The notes beneath the pieces are model-generated. The model searched no databases and had not been told where the DNA came from. It saw nothing but the letters and a program-made list of their open reading frames with translations. From positions 1 through 42,384 of IMG/VR virus record IMGVR_UViG_3300045970_000589: DNA of 42,384 bases; one strand, 5' to 3'. The position numbers and the translations under genes are program-made. Positions 6,411 through 14,345 of the stretch are shown here, one piece after another. This stretch comes from a virus. Each line of letters begins with the position of its first letter. Within the stretch, counting starts at the first letter, position 1.

Positions 6411-6641
6411 ATGTCCGACCAACTCTGTATGCGTTGCCACAAAAATATGGAAGATAAAACCACCTGCACCACCTGCAAAATGGAAGATATCGCCAAGCAC
6501 GTCCAAAAGGCCAGTTACGAAATGCACCACCGATGTTGTCTGGTTTTACTGACTTACCCGGTGGAAAAACTGGACACCATGACTGCCTCTGACCTGCTAG
6601 ATGATCTCTATTCCCGTTTACTTCATATTGCAGTAAAGTAG
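6411..6641 (+). CDS. 76-aa zinc-ribbon protein
   Basis: I chose ATG 6411 because GAGG lies at 6402-6405. An in-frame GTG at 6405 falls within that site. The N-terminus carries C6-x2-C9 and C19-x2-C22, a compact zinc ribbon, followed by a helical domain with a CC pair. It is the last gene before the terminator at 6662. Function is unknown. Confidence 0.65.
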   Translation: MSDQLCMRCHKNMEDKTTCTTCKMEDIAKHVQKASYEMHHRCCLVLLTYPVEKLDTMTASDLLDDLYSRLLHIAVK

Positions 6642-6661
6642 CTATTTTCACTCAATCATTT

Positions 6662-6704
6662 AAAGGCTCACCAGGGGGTAAAAACCCTTATGGTGGGCCT
6701 TTTT
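6662..6704 (+). terminator. Intrinsic terminator
   Basis: The stem AAAGGC-CACCA pairs with TGGTG-GCCTTT around a loop that itself holds GGGTAAAAACCC, ending in a run of five T's. It separates the small-gene region from the packaging genes. Confidence 0.85.
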
Positions 6705-6748
6705 ACGTTCGAGAATTCGTTTTTCTTTTTTGTGAAATAAAAAAAGGC

Positions 6749-6776
6749 TAGACAAACCCCAAAATATCGGTATTCT
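6749..6776 (+). promoter_or_regulatory. Promoter for the packaging genes
   Basis: TAGACA (6749-6754), 16-bp spacer, TATTCT (6771-6776), with AACCCC after the -35. It lies just downstream of a terminator and 25 bp before the helix-turn-helix gene, the expected place for a new promoter. Confidence 0.65.
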
Positions 6777-6800
6777 TATCGCACAACCAGGGGGACATTG

Positions 6801-7466
6801 ATGAGCACACCGGTATCCAAAAATAAAGAATACATGGCCCACCTTACTGAATTGAGCGACGTGATGAACAAGACGGCCCCACCTCTGCCGCCTAGTGCCA
6901 TACCTGCCCACCTCAAGGGAGAGGTCAAGCTCTCCAAGAAGCAGCGAGCCTCCAAAGAAGAATTGGAGCAAAAACTGGTCCTGTTACAACGCCTGCTCTT
7001 CCGTAATGTCTCCAAAAAAGATATATCCGTCATGCTGCAATGTACCATTCGGCAGGTCTACAACCTTATCGAATTATTGAAGACGCGGACCGTAAATGAA
7101 GTACGAAACATGGACTACCCTCTCTTCATTGGGCAGACCGTAGATTTTTACAACGAGATTCGTGGGATGGCTCTACTTACTGCTTCATCCAAAGAAATCT
7201 CCGATCACCGCATAAAACTCACTGCCATGCAAGTGGCTCTCCGGGCGGAGGAAGAGAAACATAAATTCTTCGCGTTGGCGGGCATCTACAAAACAGCCCC
7301 AGCTCAGAATTACGCTACCCAGTTCATGACGACCAAAGCCAGCAGTAATGACGGGGAAATCAACCCGCACGATATCGTATCTGATCTGGCCCTGGAAATG
7401 CTCAAACTGGGTTCATCCCCGGCGGACATTGAGGATGCCACTATCATCACCCCCGAGGTTAAGTAG
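6801..7466 (+). CDS. Helix-turn-helix protein, candidate small terminase subunit
   Basis: The ATG at 6801 has AGGGGG upstream. The 221-aa product has a polar N-terminus, a predicted helix-turn-helix at about residues 70-92 (NVSKKDISVMLQCTIRQVYN), then a long helical region and an acidic C-terminus. Its place immediately before the large terminase, with the stop overlapping that gene's GTG, is the position of the DNA-recognising small subunit that marks pac or cos sites. The assignment is from position and HTH only. A transcription regulator is the alternative. Confidence 0.6.
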   Translation: MSTPVSKNKEYMAHLTELSDVMNKTAPPLPPSAIPAHLKGEVKLSKKQRASKEELEQKLVLLQRLLFRNVSKKDISVMLQCTIRQVYNLIELLKTRTVNEVRNMDYPLFIGQTVDFYNEIRGMALLTASSKEISDHRIKLTAMQVALRAEEEKHKFFALAGIYKTAPAQNYATQFMTTKASSNDGEINPHDIVSDLALEMLKLGSSPADIEDATIITPEVK

Positions 7467-9316
7467 TGAATCTTCAACCCATTCGCAAGGTAGTTGATCG
7501 AATACCCAAGGACTCCGAATACGGGCAAGCCCTACACAAGGCTTTGCTCCAGGCGGAGATAGAAAAGAAATACGCGGCGCTCTCCTACCTGCTGCTCCTG
7601 GAAAAATACCCAGTGAGTATTACCGAGTTCATAGAGTCACCCCTCTACCTGGATAAGGCGGGGGAAATCTACCCCAAGGTCATGGTAGAGTTACTTGAAC
7701 TGAATAATCCCGACGGAGACCGTCTGGGGGGAAAATACAATGAAGCGGTACTTACCGGCTCCATCGGGTCGGCCAAAACCACCTGTGCGCTACTCACCAC
7801 TGCCTACCAGCTCTATATTATGTCGTGCTTCCGAAACCCTCATAAAGTTTTCGGACTTGATAAGTCGTCAGAAATTTTGTTTATATTCCAATCGCTCTCA
7901 GGAACAGCGGCGAAGAATGTCGATTATGGCCGTTTTCGCGCCCTCATTGAGCACTCGCCCTATTTCAACTCGCAATTTTCTTATCAGAAAGATATTGAAT
8001 CCGAACTTCGATTCCCTCACCGGATTTTCGTACGGCCCGTGTCGGGTGATATTGGAGGTACGATAGGCCAGAACGTCTTTGGCGGGTTGATCGACGAAGT
8101 AAACTTCATGGAGATTACCGAGAAGTCCAAGAAGTCTGTGGATGGGGGTACCTATGACCAAGCCGCCGTACTTTACGATTCTATTTCTCGTCGGCGTAAG
8201 TCTCGTTTTATGCAGCAGGGCCGTCTACCCGGCATTATGTGCCTTGTGTCGTCTAAGCATTACCCTGGGCAGTTTACTGATGGTAAAGTTGCGGAAGCCG
8301 AAACCGACCCCACGATATTCGTGTACGACAAGCGTACCTGGGACGTTATGCCCGAAGGTACCTTCACAAACGAGTGGTTCTGGATTTACAAAGGGTCCGA
8401 CACTAAGCAGCCCTTCATCGTCGAAGACGAATCGCACTACGACCTGAAAGACCCTCTTTTTGATCGTATACCGGTTGAATATAAGCCAGATTTCCAGCGG
8501 GATATCATGGGCTCCTTGCGGGATATCGCTGGGGTCTCCACCATAGCCAAACGCCCATTCATCTACAATACCGAGTCTATTACCAAGTGCATGGGTCGCG
8601 TGAACAGCGTATTCTCGCGTTCTGAGGTAGATTTTAAATACACCCAACTAGGCATCTACCCTGGCAGATTGCGGGATTCGTGGGAGCCTCGGGCTGTCCA
8701 TGTGGACTTGGCAAAAACGGGCGACAGCGCCGGATTCTGTATGGGCTACGTCAAGGGCTTCATGTCTATCCGCCGGGGAGATGTAATAGAGTACCTGCCT
8801 GATATCCGTATTGATGCTCTTCTGAGAATCATGCCGCCCCAGAGTGGGGAGATAAATTTCTCCAAAATACGCGAATTGATTTACAAACTGTCTGGCACCG
8901 GCTTCCCTATTAAGTGGGTAACGCTGGACTCCTGGCAGTCAACAGATATGATTCAAATCCTCCGTGGCCGGGGCTATATCACCGGGGAGCTATCGGTAGA
9001 CCGAACCATTCTACCCTACGACCTCACCAAGGCGGGACTCTATGATGGTCGTATCGCTATGCCGTTCCATGAGGTCTGTAAGCGGGAACTTGCTTCCTTG
9101 GAAATAGACCCCAAGAAAAACAAGATAGATCACCCCCCCAGAGGCTCTAAGGACGTTTCTGACGCCCTTGCCGGGGTTGTGTCTACCCTTACCCTTCGGC
9201 GGGAGATTTGGGCCAAGCATGGGGTTCCTATCAACCCTCAGTTACAACAGCGAATCCAACAACAGAAGCAAAAGGAGAATTCCAATGGCAGCAGCAGCGA
9301 AAACCTTGGCGGTTAA
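7466..9316 (+). CDS. terL: Terminase large subunit (ATPase and nuclease)
   Basis: This 616-aa protein cuts concatemeric DNA and pumps it into the prohead. The N-terminal ATPase has a Walker A at residues 98-105 (GSIGSAKT) and a Walker B LIDE at 208-211. The C-terminal RNase H-like nuclease has its acidic residues at D414 (HVDLAKTGDSAG), D488 (VTLDSW) and D566 (DVSDALAG). All expected motifs are present and the length is normal or slightly long. The start is GTG overlapping the previous stop, with GAGGT upstream. Its 3' end overlaps the next gene by 32 bases. Confidence 0.93.
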   Translation: MNLQPIRKVVDRIPKDSEYGQALHKALLQAEIEKKYAALSYLLLLEKYPVSITEFIESPLYLDKAGEIYPKVMVELLELNNPDGDRLGGKYNEAVLTGSIGSAKTTCALLTTAYQLYIMSCFRNPHKVFGLDKSSEILFIFQSLSGTAAKNVDYGRFRALIEHSPYFNSQFSYQKDIESELRFPHRIFVRPVSGDIGGTIGQNVFGGLIDEVNFMEITEKSKKSVDGGTYDQAAVLYDSISRRRKSRFMQQGRLPGIMCLVSSKHYPGQFTDGKVAEAETDPTIFVYDKRTWDVMPEGTFTNEWFWIYKGSDTKQPFIVEDESHYDLKDPLFDRIPVEYKPDFQRDIMGSLRDIAGVSTIAKRPFIYNTESITKCMGRVNSVFSRSEVDFKYTQLGIYPGRLRDSWEPRAVHVDLAKTGDSAGFCMGYVKGFMSIRRGDVIEYLPDIRIDALLRIMPPQSGEINFSKIRELIYKLSGTGFPIKWVTLDSWQSTDMIQILRGRGYITGELSVDRTILPYDLTKAGLYDGRIAMPFHEVCKRELASLEIDPKKNKIDHPPRGSKDVSDALAGVVSTLTLRREIWAKHGVPINPQLQQRIQQQKQKENSNGSSSENLGG

Positions 9317-9965
9317 TCTGGGCGGAATCACCAAGCACCTCACCGTGGAAATGGTACCCATCTCTTTCTTGGTGCCGTCCCCCAACAACACGAAAAAGCA
9401 TACCCCAGCTCAGGTAGCGAGTATCGTAAAGTCAATTCAGGAGTTTGGCTTTAACGACCCTATTGCCGTCACGGAAACAGGGGAGATCGTATGCGGCCAT
9501 GGTAGACGGCTGGCCCTGCTCAAACTCAAGTCCAAACAGGCCCCGGTGGTAAAGCTCGTGGGGCTAACTCCTGACCAGATTCGGGCCTACCGGATCGCCC
9601 ACAACAAGATCACCATGGATACGGGCTTCGACATGGACATCCTTCGTTCGGAAATCTCCGACCTGGATATCGCAGGCTACGATATTTCCATGACCGGCTT
9701 CACCCTGGCCGACTTGAGTATGGAGCTGCCGTCCAACGCAGCCACAACTCCCGCCGTGGATGATACCGAAAAAGAGACCCACAACACTGGCCCCAAGGCC
9801 ACCAAGTCCACGGTCCAGTACATTCTCATCTTTGATGATGAGCAGCAGCAGACAGACTGGTACAAATTCCTGAAACACCTCCGCACCGAGTATGAGGACA
9901 AGGCGGACACCGTGGCGGGGAAGGTGCTCTATTTCCTCAAAGAGCAGCACCCGGAAATCGTTTAA
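9285..9965 (+). CDS. ParB-like (ParB/sulfiredoxin fold) protein, IbrB-like position
   Basis: The start is the ATG at 9285, after AAAAGGAG. This 226-aa protein has a ParB N-terminal domain at about 20-130 with the motif CGHGRR at 70-75, preceded by the typical KKHTPAQVASIVKSIQEFGF helix. A Ser/Thr-rich linker leads to a small C-terminal alpha/beta domain (VQYILIFDDEQQQTDWYKFL). ParB-fold proteins bind or hydrolyse CTP or act as nucleases, and many stand-alone phage members have unknown roles. It directly precedes a PAPS-reductase-like gene, as in the IbrB/IbrA pair of E. coli. The N-terminal domain closely resembles those encoded at 13282 and 13858. Confidence 0.82.
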   Translation: MAAAAKTLAVNLGGITKHLTVEMVPISFLVPSPNNTKKHTPAQVASIVKSIQEFGFNDPIAVTETGEIVCGHGRRLALLKLKSKQAPVVKLVGLTPDQIRAYRIAHNKITMDTGFDMDILRSEISDLDIAGYDISMTGFTLADLSMELPSNAATTPAVDDTEKETHNTGPKATKSTVQYILIFDDEQQQTDWYKFLKHLRTEYEDKADTVAGKVLYFLKEQHPEIV

Positions 9966-9966
9966 A

Positions 9967-9984
9967 TTTGCAATCAATTGCACA
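9967..9984. promoter_or_regulatory. Dispersed palindrome, copy 4
   Basis: TTTGCAATCAATTGCACA, one arm mismatch and an asymmetric centre. It lies between the ParB-like and PAPS-reductase-like genes, 11 bases before the ATG and directly against the binding site AAGGGG. Confidence 0.8.
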
Positions 9985-9995
9985 AGGGGTAAGAC

Positions 9996-11129
9996 ATGAC
10001 GCAGCCTACCAACAGCACCAAGAAACACGTCCAGTACATCACCACGGACGTGCTCACCGAGGCTAAATCCCGTATCCGAAATCTCCTGTATCAGTTCGAC
10101 CAGATTTGGGTTGCCTTCTCTGGGGGCAAGGACTCTCTGGTCTGCGTGGAACTGGTAGAAGAGGTTTACCGTGAAGAGGGCATCAAGGCCAAGGTCAACG
10201 TCGTTTTCCGCGACGAAGAGCTCATCCCCGATGTAATCATCGACTTCGTAAAGTTCTACGCGGAACAGACTGACCGGTTCAACTTCCGCTACCTGGCCGT
10301 ACCGATGAAGGTCGGTAAGTTCATCATGGGCAAACACCTGCCGTTCACTGCCTGGGACCCGGACCGCGAGTGGCACCGCCAACCGCCGGAGTACGCCGAA
10401 CGCAACATTGAGGGGGCAGCCGAGCTTTATGAAAATGACATGGATGGCTTGGTTTTCCAAGGCTATAAGGGAAAAATTGCGGTCATTACCGGGGTTAGGG
10501 CGGACGAGTCCCTCAAGAGGTACCAGTCCTGTGTCATCAAGAAAAATGACAACTATCTTGTTCACACCAGTGCCAAGCATGTCATGGTGGTCAAGCCCAT
10601 CTACGACTGGTCGGAAACAGACGTCTTCAAATACTTCTACGACCGAAACATCAAATACTGTCCCGTGTACGACAGTCAGATGTGGGCAGGCAGCGAGCTA
10701 CGGGTTGCATCCTTACTGCACGAGCGAGCTATCTCCAACCTTCTGCGCTGCAAACGGATGTTCCCGGTGTTTTACAACCAAATCATCGGACTCATGCCGG
10801 AAGTAGAGACTCAGGTTCGATACTGGGAGGAACACGATGCTGGCAACGTGTTTTATCGTTACCCTCATACTTTTGATGGCATGCGTCAATATGTTGAAAC
10901 CGAAATAGACCTGGCCATGCGGCCCGAGGCCCACAAGTACATTGACGGCTCAGAACGCTTCCGCAAACAGGAGATGAAGGTAAATCCTGACCGTCCTTTG
11001 GGCGGCTTGCCGGTCCTCTATATCTTCCAGCAGCTTGTCCGCGGCACCTTCGTCAAAGCGGTCATCGGGCCTCTCAAGACCATCAGCTCAGAACACGTCA
11101 TGTACGAAAGTGAGGACCATACGGTATGA
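9996..11129 (+). CDS. PAPS-reductase-family protein (IbrA-like), PP-loop ATP-pyrophosphatase
   Basis: This 377-aa protein of the adenine-nucleotide alpha-hydrolase superfamily has the PP-loop SGGKDS at 42-47, GVRADES at 166-172 with a nearby Cys (C179), and PIYDWSETDVFKYF at 201-214. All are typical of the PAPS-reductase branch. The C-terminal ECGIH motif of true sulfate-assimilation enzymes is not seen, so reduction of PAPS is unlikely. Relatives include IbrA and DndC, the latter acting in DNA phosphorothioation. Adjacency to ParB-like and GNAT genes suggests a role in nucleic-acid modification or regulation, which is inference. The stop overlaps the next ATG. Confidence 0.88.
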   Translation: MTQPTNSTKKHVQYITTDVLTEAKSRIRNLLYQFDQIWVAFSGGKDSLVCVELVEEVYREEGIKAKVNVVFRDEELIPDVIIDFVKFYAEQTDRFNFRYLAVPMKVGKFIMGKHLPFTAWDPDREWHRQPPEYAERNIEGAAELYENDMDGLVFQGYKGKIAVITGVRADESLKRYQSCVIKKNDNYLVHTSAKHVMVVKPIYDWSETDVFKYFYDRNIKYCPVYDSQMWAGSELRVASLLHERAISNLLRCKRMFPVFYNQIIGLMPEVETQVRYWEEHDAGNVFYRYPHTFDGMRQYVETEIDLAMRPEAHKYIDGSERFRKQEMKVNPDRPLGGLPVLYIFQQLVRGTFVKAVIGPLKTISSEHVMYESEDHTV

Positions 11130-11584
11130 ATTACTCTCGAATCGAACGCTACATATCCAGCACCAAAGAAGAGATCACCATGCGGGACAAGAATGGAGTC
11201 CCCATCCTCATTCACATCGTGGTGCTAGAGAACTCATCCTTCATCAAAGAGTTCATGGCGCGGGCCAAAAGTGTCACCTGGGAAAACCCCATAGGGGCCA
11301 CTTGGTTCCTGGCCTTTGATGGAGAAGAGCTGGTAGGTTGTTGCTGTGCGGTAATTCGTCACGGTAATGGTAGATGCAAGTCGGATTTTGTCCCGGCTTC
11401 CGAACGCGGCCGCGGGCTCTATGGGCTACTCAGCCAGGCTCGAATTCGGTACCTGCGGGACCGCTTCTGCCACACCGCAGACTGTTTCTCCACCGAGTTC
11501 AGTCGCCCTCAGTTCCTCAAGGACAAATTCGTAATTGAGCGGGAGACTACGCCAGGGATAGTTTACATGCGTAAAACCCTATAA
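11126..11584 (+). CDS. GNAT-family N-acetyltransferase
   Basis: The start overlaps the previous stop (ATGA). The 152-aa product has the GNAT fold pattern: a strand with a VGCCCAVIRHG core, a strand ending SDFVP, then the acetyl-CoA loop ERGRGLYG at 93-100, matching (Q/R)xxGx(G/A). The acceptor substrate cannot be told. Coupling to the PAPS-reductase-like gene suggests it works on the same pathway, possibly acylating a nucleotide or modified base. Confidence 0.8.
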   Translation: MNYSRIERYISSTKEEITMRDKNGVPILIHIVVLENSSFIKEFMARAKSVTWENPIGATWFLAFDGEELVGCCCAVIRHGNGRCKSDFVPASERGRGLYGLLSQARIRYLRDRFCHTADCFSTEFSRPQFLKDKFVIERETTPGIVYMRKTL

Positions 11585-11587
11585 TAC

Positions 11588-11616
11588 TTGACAAAACCTG
11601 CAAAATAAACTAAAAT
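11588..11616 (+). promoter_or_regulatory. Sigma-70-type promoter
   Basis: TTGACA (11588-11593), 17-bp spacer, TAAAAT (11611-11616), starting four bases after the GNAT stop, with AAACC after the -35. It would transcribe the HNH-like gene and the ParB-like genes that follow. Confidence 0.7.
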
Positions 11617-11651
11617 ACTATCATCGCCCATCCTATTTTATGAGGTATAAC

Positions 11652-12224
11652 GTGAACATTTCTCGGAGTTACAATGGTTGGCCCTCTGCCGTTCGCAGCA
11701 TCAGAGGCACTCTATTCTACAAGCTCTTGCGGGGGAAGGGTATCGAACCAGGCCAAGAGTGTGCTATTTGTGGGGTCAAGAAGAAAGATGCCTACCTCAA
11801 CTTCCATGCCGAAGAGTATGGGCCCACGGTACAAGAATACATTGAGGGGGCCCAGGCAGTCTGCTGTTTCTGCCACGGTATGATTCACATGCGATACCGC
11901 TTCCCGAATCGGTGGAAGGCGGTCAAGCAGGAAGTCCTACATGGGCGAGTTTTACCCGTGCGAAAGAACATGCAAGACCTCTTCTCCTCCTTGAAAGGGG
12001 CTACGGATTTCACTTACGTGGAGAATGTGGACACAGGCAACGCCTATCTGGACTCCATCTCCCTGAAACCCTACAAGGGGCCGGTCAAGGTGGCCACGGT
12101 CATTGATGAGGCATCGGCCAAGCCGGTACCAGACCCCACGGTCTATCTCACGCAGGCGGACTATGATGAGGCAGTATCATTCCTCTATGGCCTCACCACC
12201 GTGGTGGTAGAGGAGAAAGCCTGA
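11652..12224 (+). CDS. HNH-like zinc protein (putative endonuclease)
   Basis: I chose GTG 11652 because GAGGT lies at 11642-11646. The in-frame ATG at 11640 overlaps that site. The 190-aa product has C37-x2-C40, HAEEYG at 52-57, then CC-F-CH at 71-75 and H79 followed by RYRFPNRW. The C..C / H.E.Y / C..CH..IH.R layout matches small phage proteins annotated as HNH endonucleases. The C-terminal 100 residues are unrecognised. A nuclease role is inferred from family; a purely structural zinc domain is possible. Confidence 0.65.
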   Translation: MNISRSYNGWPSAVRSIRGTLFYKLLRGKGIEPGQECAICGVKKKDAYLNFHAEEYGPTVQEYIEGAQAVCCFCHGMIHMRYRFPNRWKAVKQEVLHGRVLPVRKNMQDLFSSLKGATDFTYVENVDTGNAYLDSISLKPYKGPVKVATVIDEASAKPVPDPTVYLTQADYDEAVSFLYGLTTVVVEEKA

Positions 12225-12225
12225 C

Positions 12226-12723
12226 ATGCCTATCATTCGTCATTACAGCGCCGTCCCGGTGGATGAGGATTTAGACGCCTATCTTGACCGGGTAGAGGAA
12301 GAGCTAACCGCGGACCTAAAAAAGAGTCTGGAGGAGGTAAAACCCCAACCCCCCAAGGTCAAAGCAAAAGGTCCAGCCCTCAAACACAATAAGCCCATCA
12401 AACGTCGGCGTAAAAAGATGACGGCCAAGAAAAAGGGGCGAAAAAAGAAACCAGGGCCCAAACCCAGAGGCTATGACCATAGGAGCGATGAACACCGGGC
12501 CAATATCCGAAAATCGTACAACCTCTACGGCATCAAATTCTATGGGGGTATGGTTCGTGGGGGCAACATGATAACCCAGTGGTGGCGAACCAACACCACC
12601 TACGTGACAGAGGAGGCCCGAGATACCGCCATGAAGAGGGCTAAGAAAAGAAGACCAGATCGTGAGTATATGGGATTTGAACGAAGAAACCCCCAATATA
12701 AAGGAGCCTCCCGTGAACAGTAA
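12226..12723 (+). CDS. Very basic protein with AT-hook-like motif
   Basis: This 165-aa protein has an acidic N-terminus (1-38), then a Lys/Arg block at 54-81 ending in KKKPGPKPRG. That resembles an AT-hook, where a GRP or PRG core inserts in the minor groove of A/T-rich DNA. The C-terminus is also basic and aromatic. Non-sequence-specific DNA binding is likely. It starts two bases after the previous stop, with GAGGAG upstream, and overlaps the next gene by 11 bases. No family is recognised. Confidence 0.65.
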   Translation: MPIIRHYSAVPVDEDLDAYLDRVEEELTADLKKSLEEVKPQPPKVKAKGPALKHNKPIKRRRKKMTAKKKGRKKKPGPKPRGYDHRSDEHRANIRKSYNLYGIKFYGGMVRGGNMITQWWRTNTTYVTEEARDTAMKRAKKRRPDREYMGFERRNPQYKGASREQ

Positions 12724-13285
12724 CATCAAGAAACACCCCATCAGCAACATTGAATGGCTACCGGTAAACACCCTCTACGCGAATGACTGGAATCCCAACG
12801 TGGTGCTCTCCCCCGAGCTAAAACTTCTGGAACACTCCCTGCTCCGGCAAGGGTGGATTCAGCCGGTACTCGTGGGGCACAACGAACACGGCTACCAAAT
12901 CATCGACGGCTTCCACAGGCACACACTCGTGAAAACGAGTCAAAAAGTGTACCAAATGACCAACGGGCTCATCCCCTGCGCGGTCCTCCAGGTGTCAGAG
13001 GCCGAGCGCATGCTCATTACGGTACGGATCAACCGGGCCAAGGGCAATCACATCGCCTTTCGGATGCACGAACTGGTCACCAAGCTCTACAAGGAAATGG
13101 GACTGACTCTCCAGGAAATCTGCGAGGGTATCGGGGCGGACAAGCATGAAGTAGAGACTCTGATGATGGAGGACGTGTTCACCAAGAAGAACGTGGCCAA
13201 CACCCCCTATTCAAAGTCTTGGTATCCGCGAGGCTCCATTCTCACCAAAGGGCGGGAACTCAAACCCGTAGGGGCACGGTCATGA
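12713..13285 (+). CDS. ParB-like protein, divergent
   Basis: GTG 12713 is chosen for AAGGAG seven bases upstream. An in-frame GTG at 12662 has none. The 190-aa product has the ParB-fold motif IIDGFHRH at 63-70 and the usual preceding helix (LLEHSLLRQGWIQPVLV). Residues 95-150 include a helix-turn-helix-like stretch (LTLQEICEGIGADKHEVETL). It differs from the other three ParB-like proteins here, having DGFHR rather than KGHGR. It overlaps the next start by four bases. Confidence 0.8.
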   Translation: MNSNIKKHPISNIEWLPVNTLYANDWNPNVVLSPELKLLEHSLLRQGWIQPVLVGHNEHGYQIIDGFHRHTLVKTSQKVYQMTNGLIPCAVLQVSEAERMLITVRINRAKGNHIAFRMHELVTKLYKEMGLTLQEICEGIGADKHEVETLMMEDVFTKKNVANTPYSKSWYPRGSILTKGRELKPVGARS

Positions 13286-13854
13286 GTACCTACGAGGTCG
13301 TGTATCTCAGTCCTAACTCTATCCACCCGTACTACCGCAACCCCAAGGTTCATGGCAAGCAGCAGATAGCCGCTATTGCCCGATCTATCCGGGATTTTGG
13401 GTTTGACCAGCCTATCGTAGTGGATGAGGACAAAACCATCATCAAGGGGCATGGTCGCTACTTCGCGTCCTTATCCCTCAAGCTCATGGAAGTACCCGTT
13501 ATCGTGCGTACCGACTTGAGCACTGCACAGGTCATAGCCTCCCGAATTGCGGATAATCGCCTCTTCGCCATGACCGCTATCGACTACGATATTCACGAGC
13601 AGGAGCTGGCATCTCTACAACAGGATATGTCCACCCAGGAAGCAACCGCAGCTCTTGATTTTGTGGAGACTCCGGCCACCTTCGGGGAACAGACCATGGC
13701 GGCCCAAGAGGAGATTGAACTCATAGATGAGGAGGCTACCCCCGCAGAGCAAGAGACTCAGGCCCAGCCGGTATTCAACGCGGAAACAGTGGACGAAGGA
13801 ACCCTCCTCTCCTGCCCGCAATGTCAGTACACCTTTTTTGTAGGAAAGGAGTAA
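13282..13854 (+). CDS. ParB-like protein with C-terminal CPxC tail (paralogue A)
   Basis: The ATG overlaps the previous stop. The 190-aa product has a ParB-like domain at 1-110, with KGHGRYFASL at 55-64 and the preceding IAAIARSIRDFGFDQPIVVD helix-strand. A Glu/Ala/Thr-rich acidic linker leads to a short tail with C178-P-Q-C181 before YTFF. The next gene product has the same core and a matching CPKC tail, so the two are tandem paralogues. The cysteine pair could form half of a shared zinc site, implying a dimer. Role unknown. Confidence 0.82.
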   Translation: MSTYEVVYLSPNSIHPYYRNPKVHGKQQIAAIARSIRDFGFDQPIVVDEDKTIIKGHGRYFASLSLKLMEVPVIVRTDLSTAQVIASRIADNRLFAMTAIDYDIHEQELASLQQDMSTQEATAALDFVETPATFGEQTMAAQEEIELIDEEATPAEQETQAQPVFNAETVDEGTLLSCPQCQYTFFVGKE

Positions 13855-13857
13855 CCC

Positions 13858-14343
13858 GTGATTGAAATAGTGATGCTCCCACCCAAGAAGTTGAAACCCT
13901 ATAAGGACAACGCCAAAAAACATACCCCGGACCAGATAGCGGCCTTGATTGCCACCATGACCGAGTTTGGGTTCGACCAGCCCATTGTGGTGGACAAAGA
14001 CTTCACCATCATCAAGGGTCACGGGCGTAGAATCGCGGCCATTCAGATGGGACTGAAAGAAGTGCCTGTAATTGTGCGGGCCGACCTCTCCCCCGAGGCC
14101 GTGCGCATCGCCCGTCTCATGGACAATGATGTGGTTTCGTCTGAGTGGGATTTACCCATGCTGCGGGACGACCTGCACGAGTTGCAAGAGTTAGGCGGGA
14201 CCCTGGCCATGGCTTGCGTTTCCGATACCGCCTTTGAGGATATCTGCGCGGCCTCAGAACCCATGACCATCTCGGTCTCCGATATCCACATCAAACCGGT
14301 GGCACCGAAACACGACTGCCCCAAATGCGCCTATAGGTGGTGA
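13858..14343 (+). CDS. ParB-like protein with C-terminal CPxC tail (paralogue B)
   Basis: The start is GTG with AAAGGAG upstream, three bases after the previous stop. This 161-aa protein has a ParB-like domain with KKHTPDQIAALIATMTEFGF at 20-39 and KGHGRRIAAI at 53-62. It ends in HDCPKCAYRW (C154/C157). It shares most of its first 70 residues' pattern with the gene before it and with the ParB-like gene at 9285. It is shorter because the acidic linker is reduced. Function is unknown. Confidence 0.82.
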   Translation: MIEIVMLPPKKLKPYKDNAKKHTPDQIAALIATMTEFGFDQPIVVDKDFTIIKGHGRRIAAIQMGLKEVPVIVRADLSPEAVRIARLMDNDVVSSEWDLPMLRDDLHELQELGGTLAMACVSDTAFEDICAASEPMTISVSDIHIKPVAPKHDCPKCAYRW

Positions 14344-14345
14344 CC

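Noticed and set aside
9564-10580. 338-codon minus-strand open frame
   Set aside because: It is antisense to the ParB-like and PAPS-reductase-like genes, whose motifs are clear. It has no binding site or recognisable motif.
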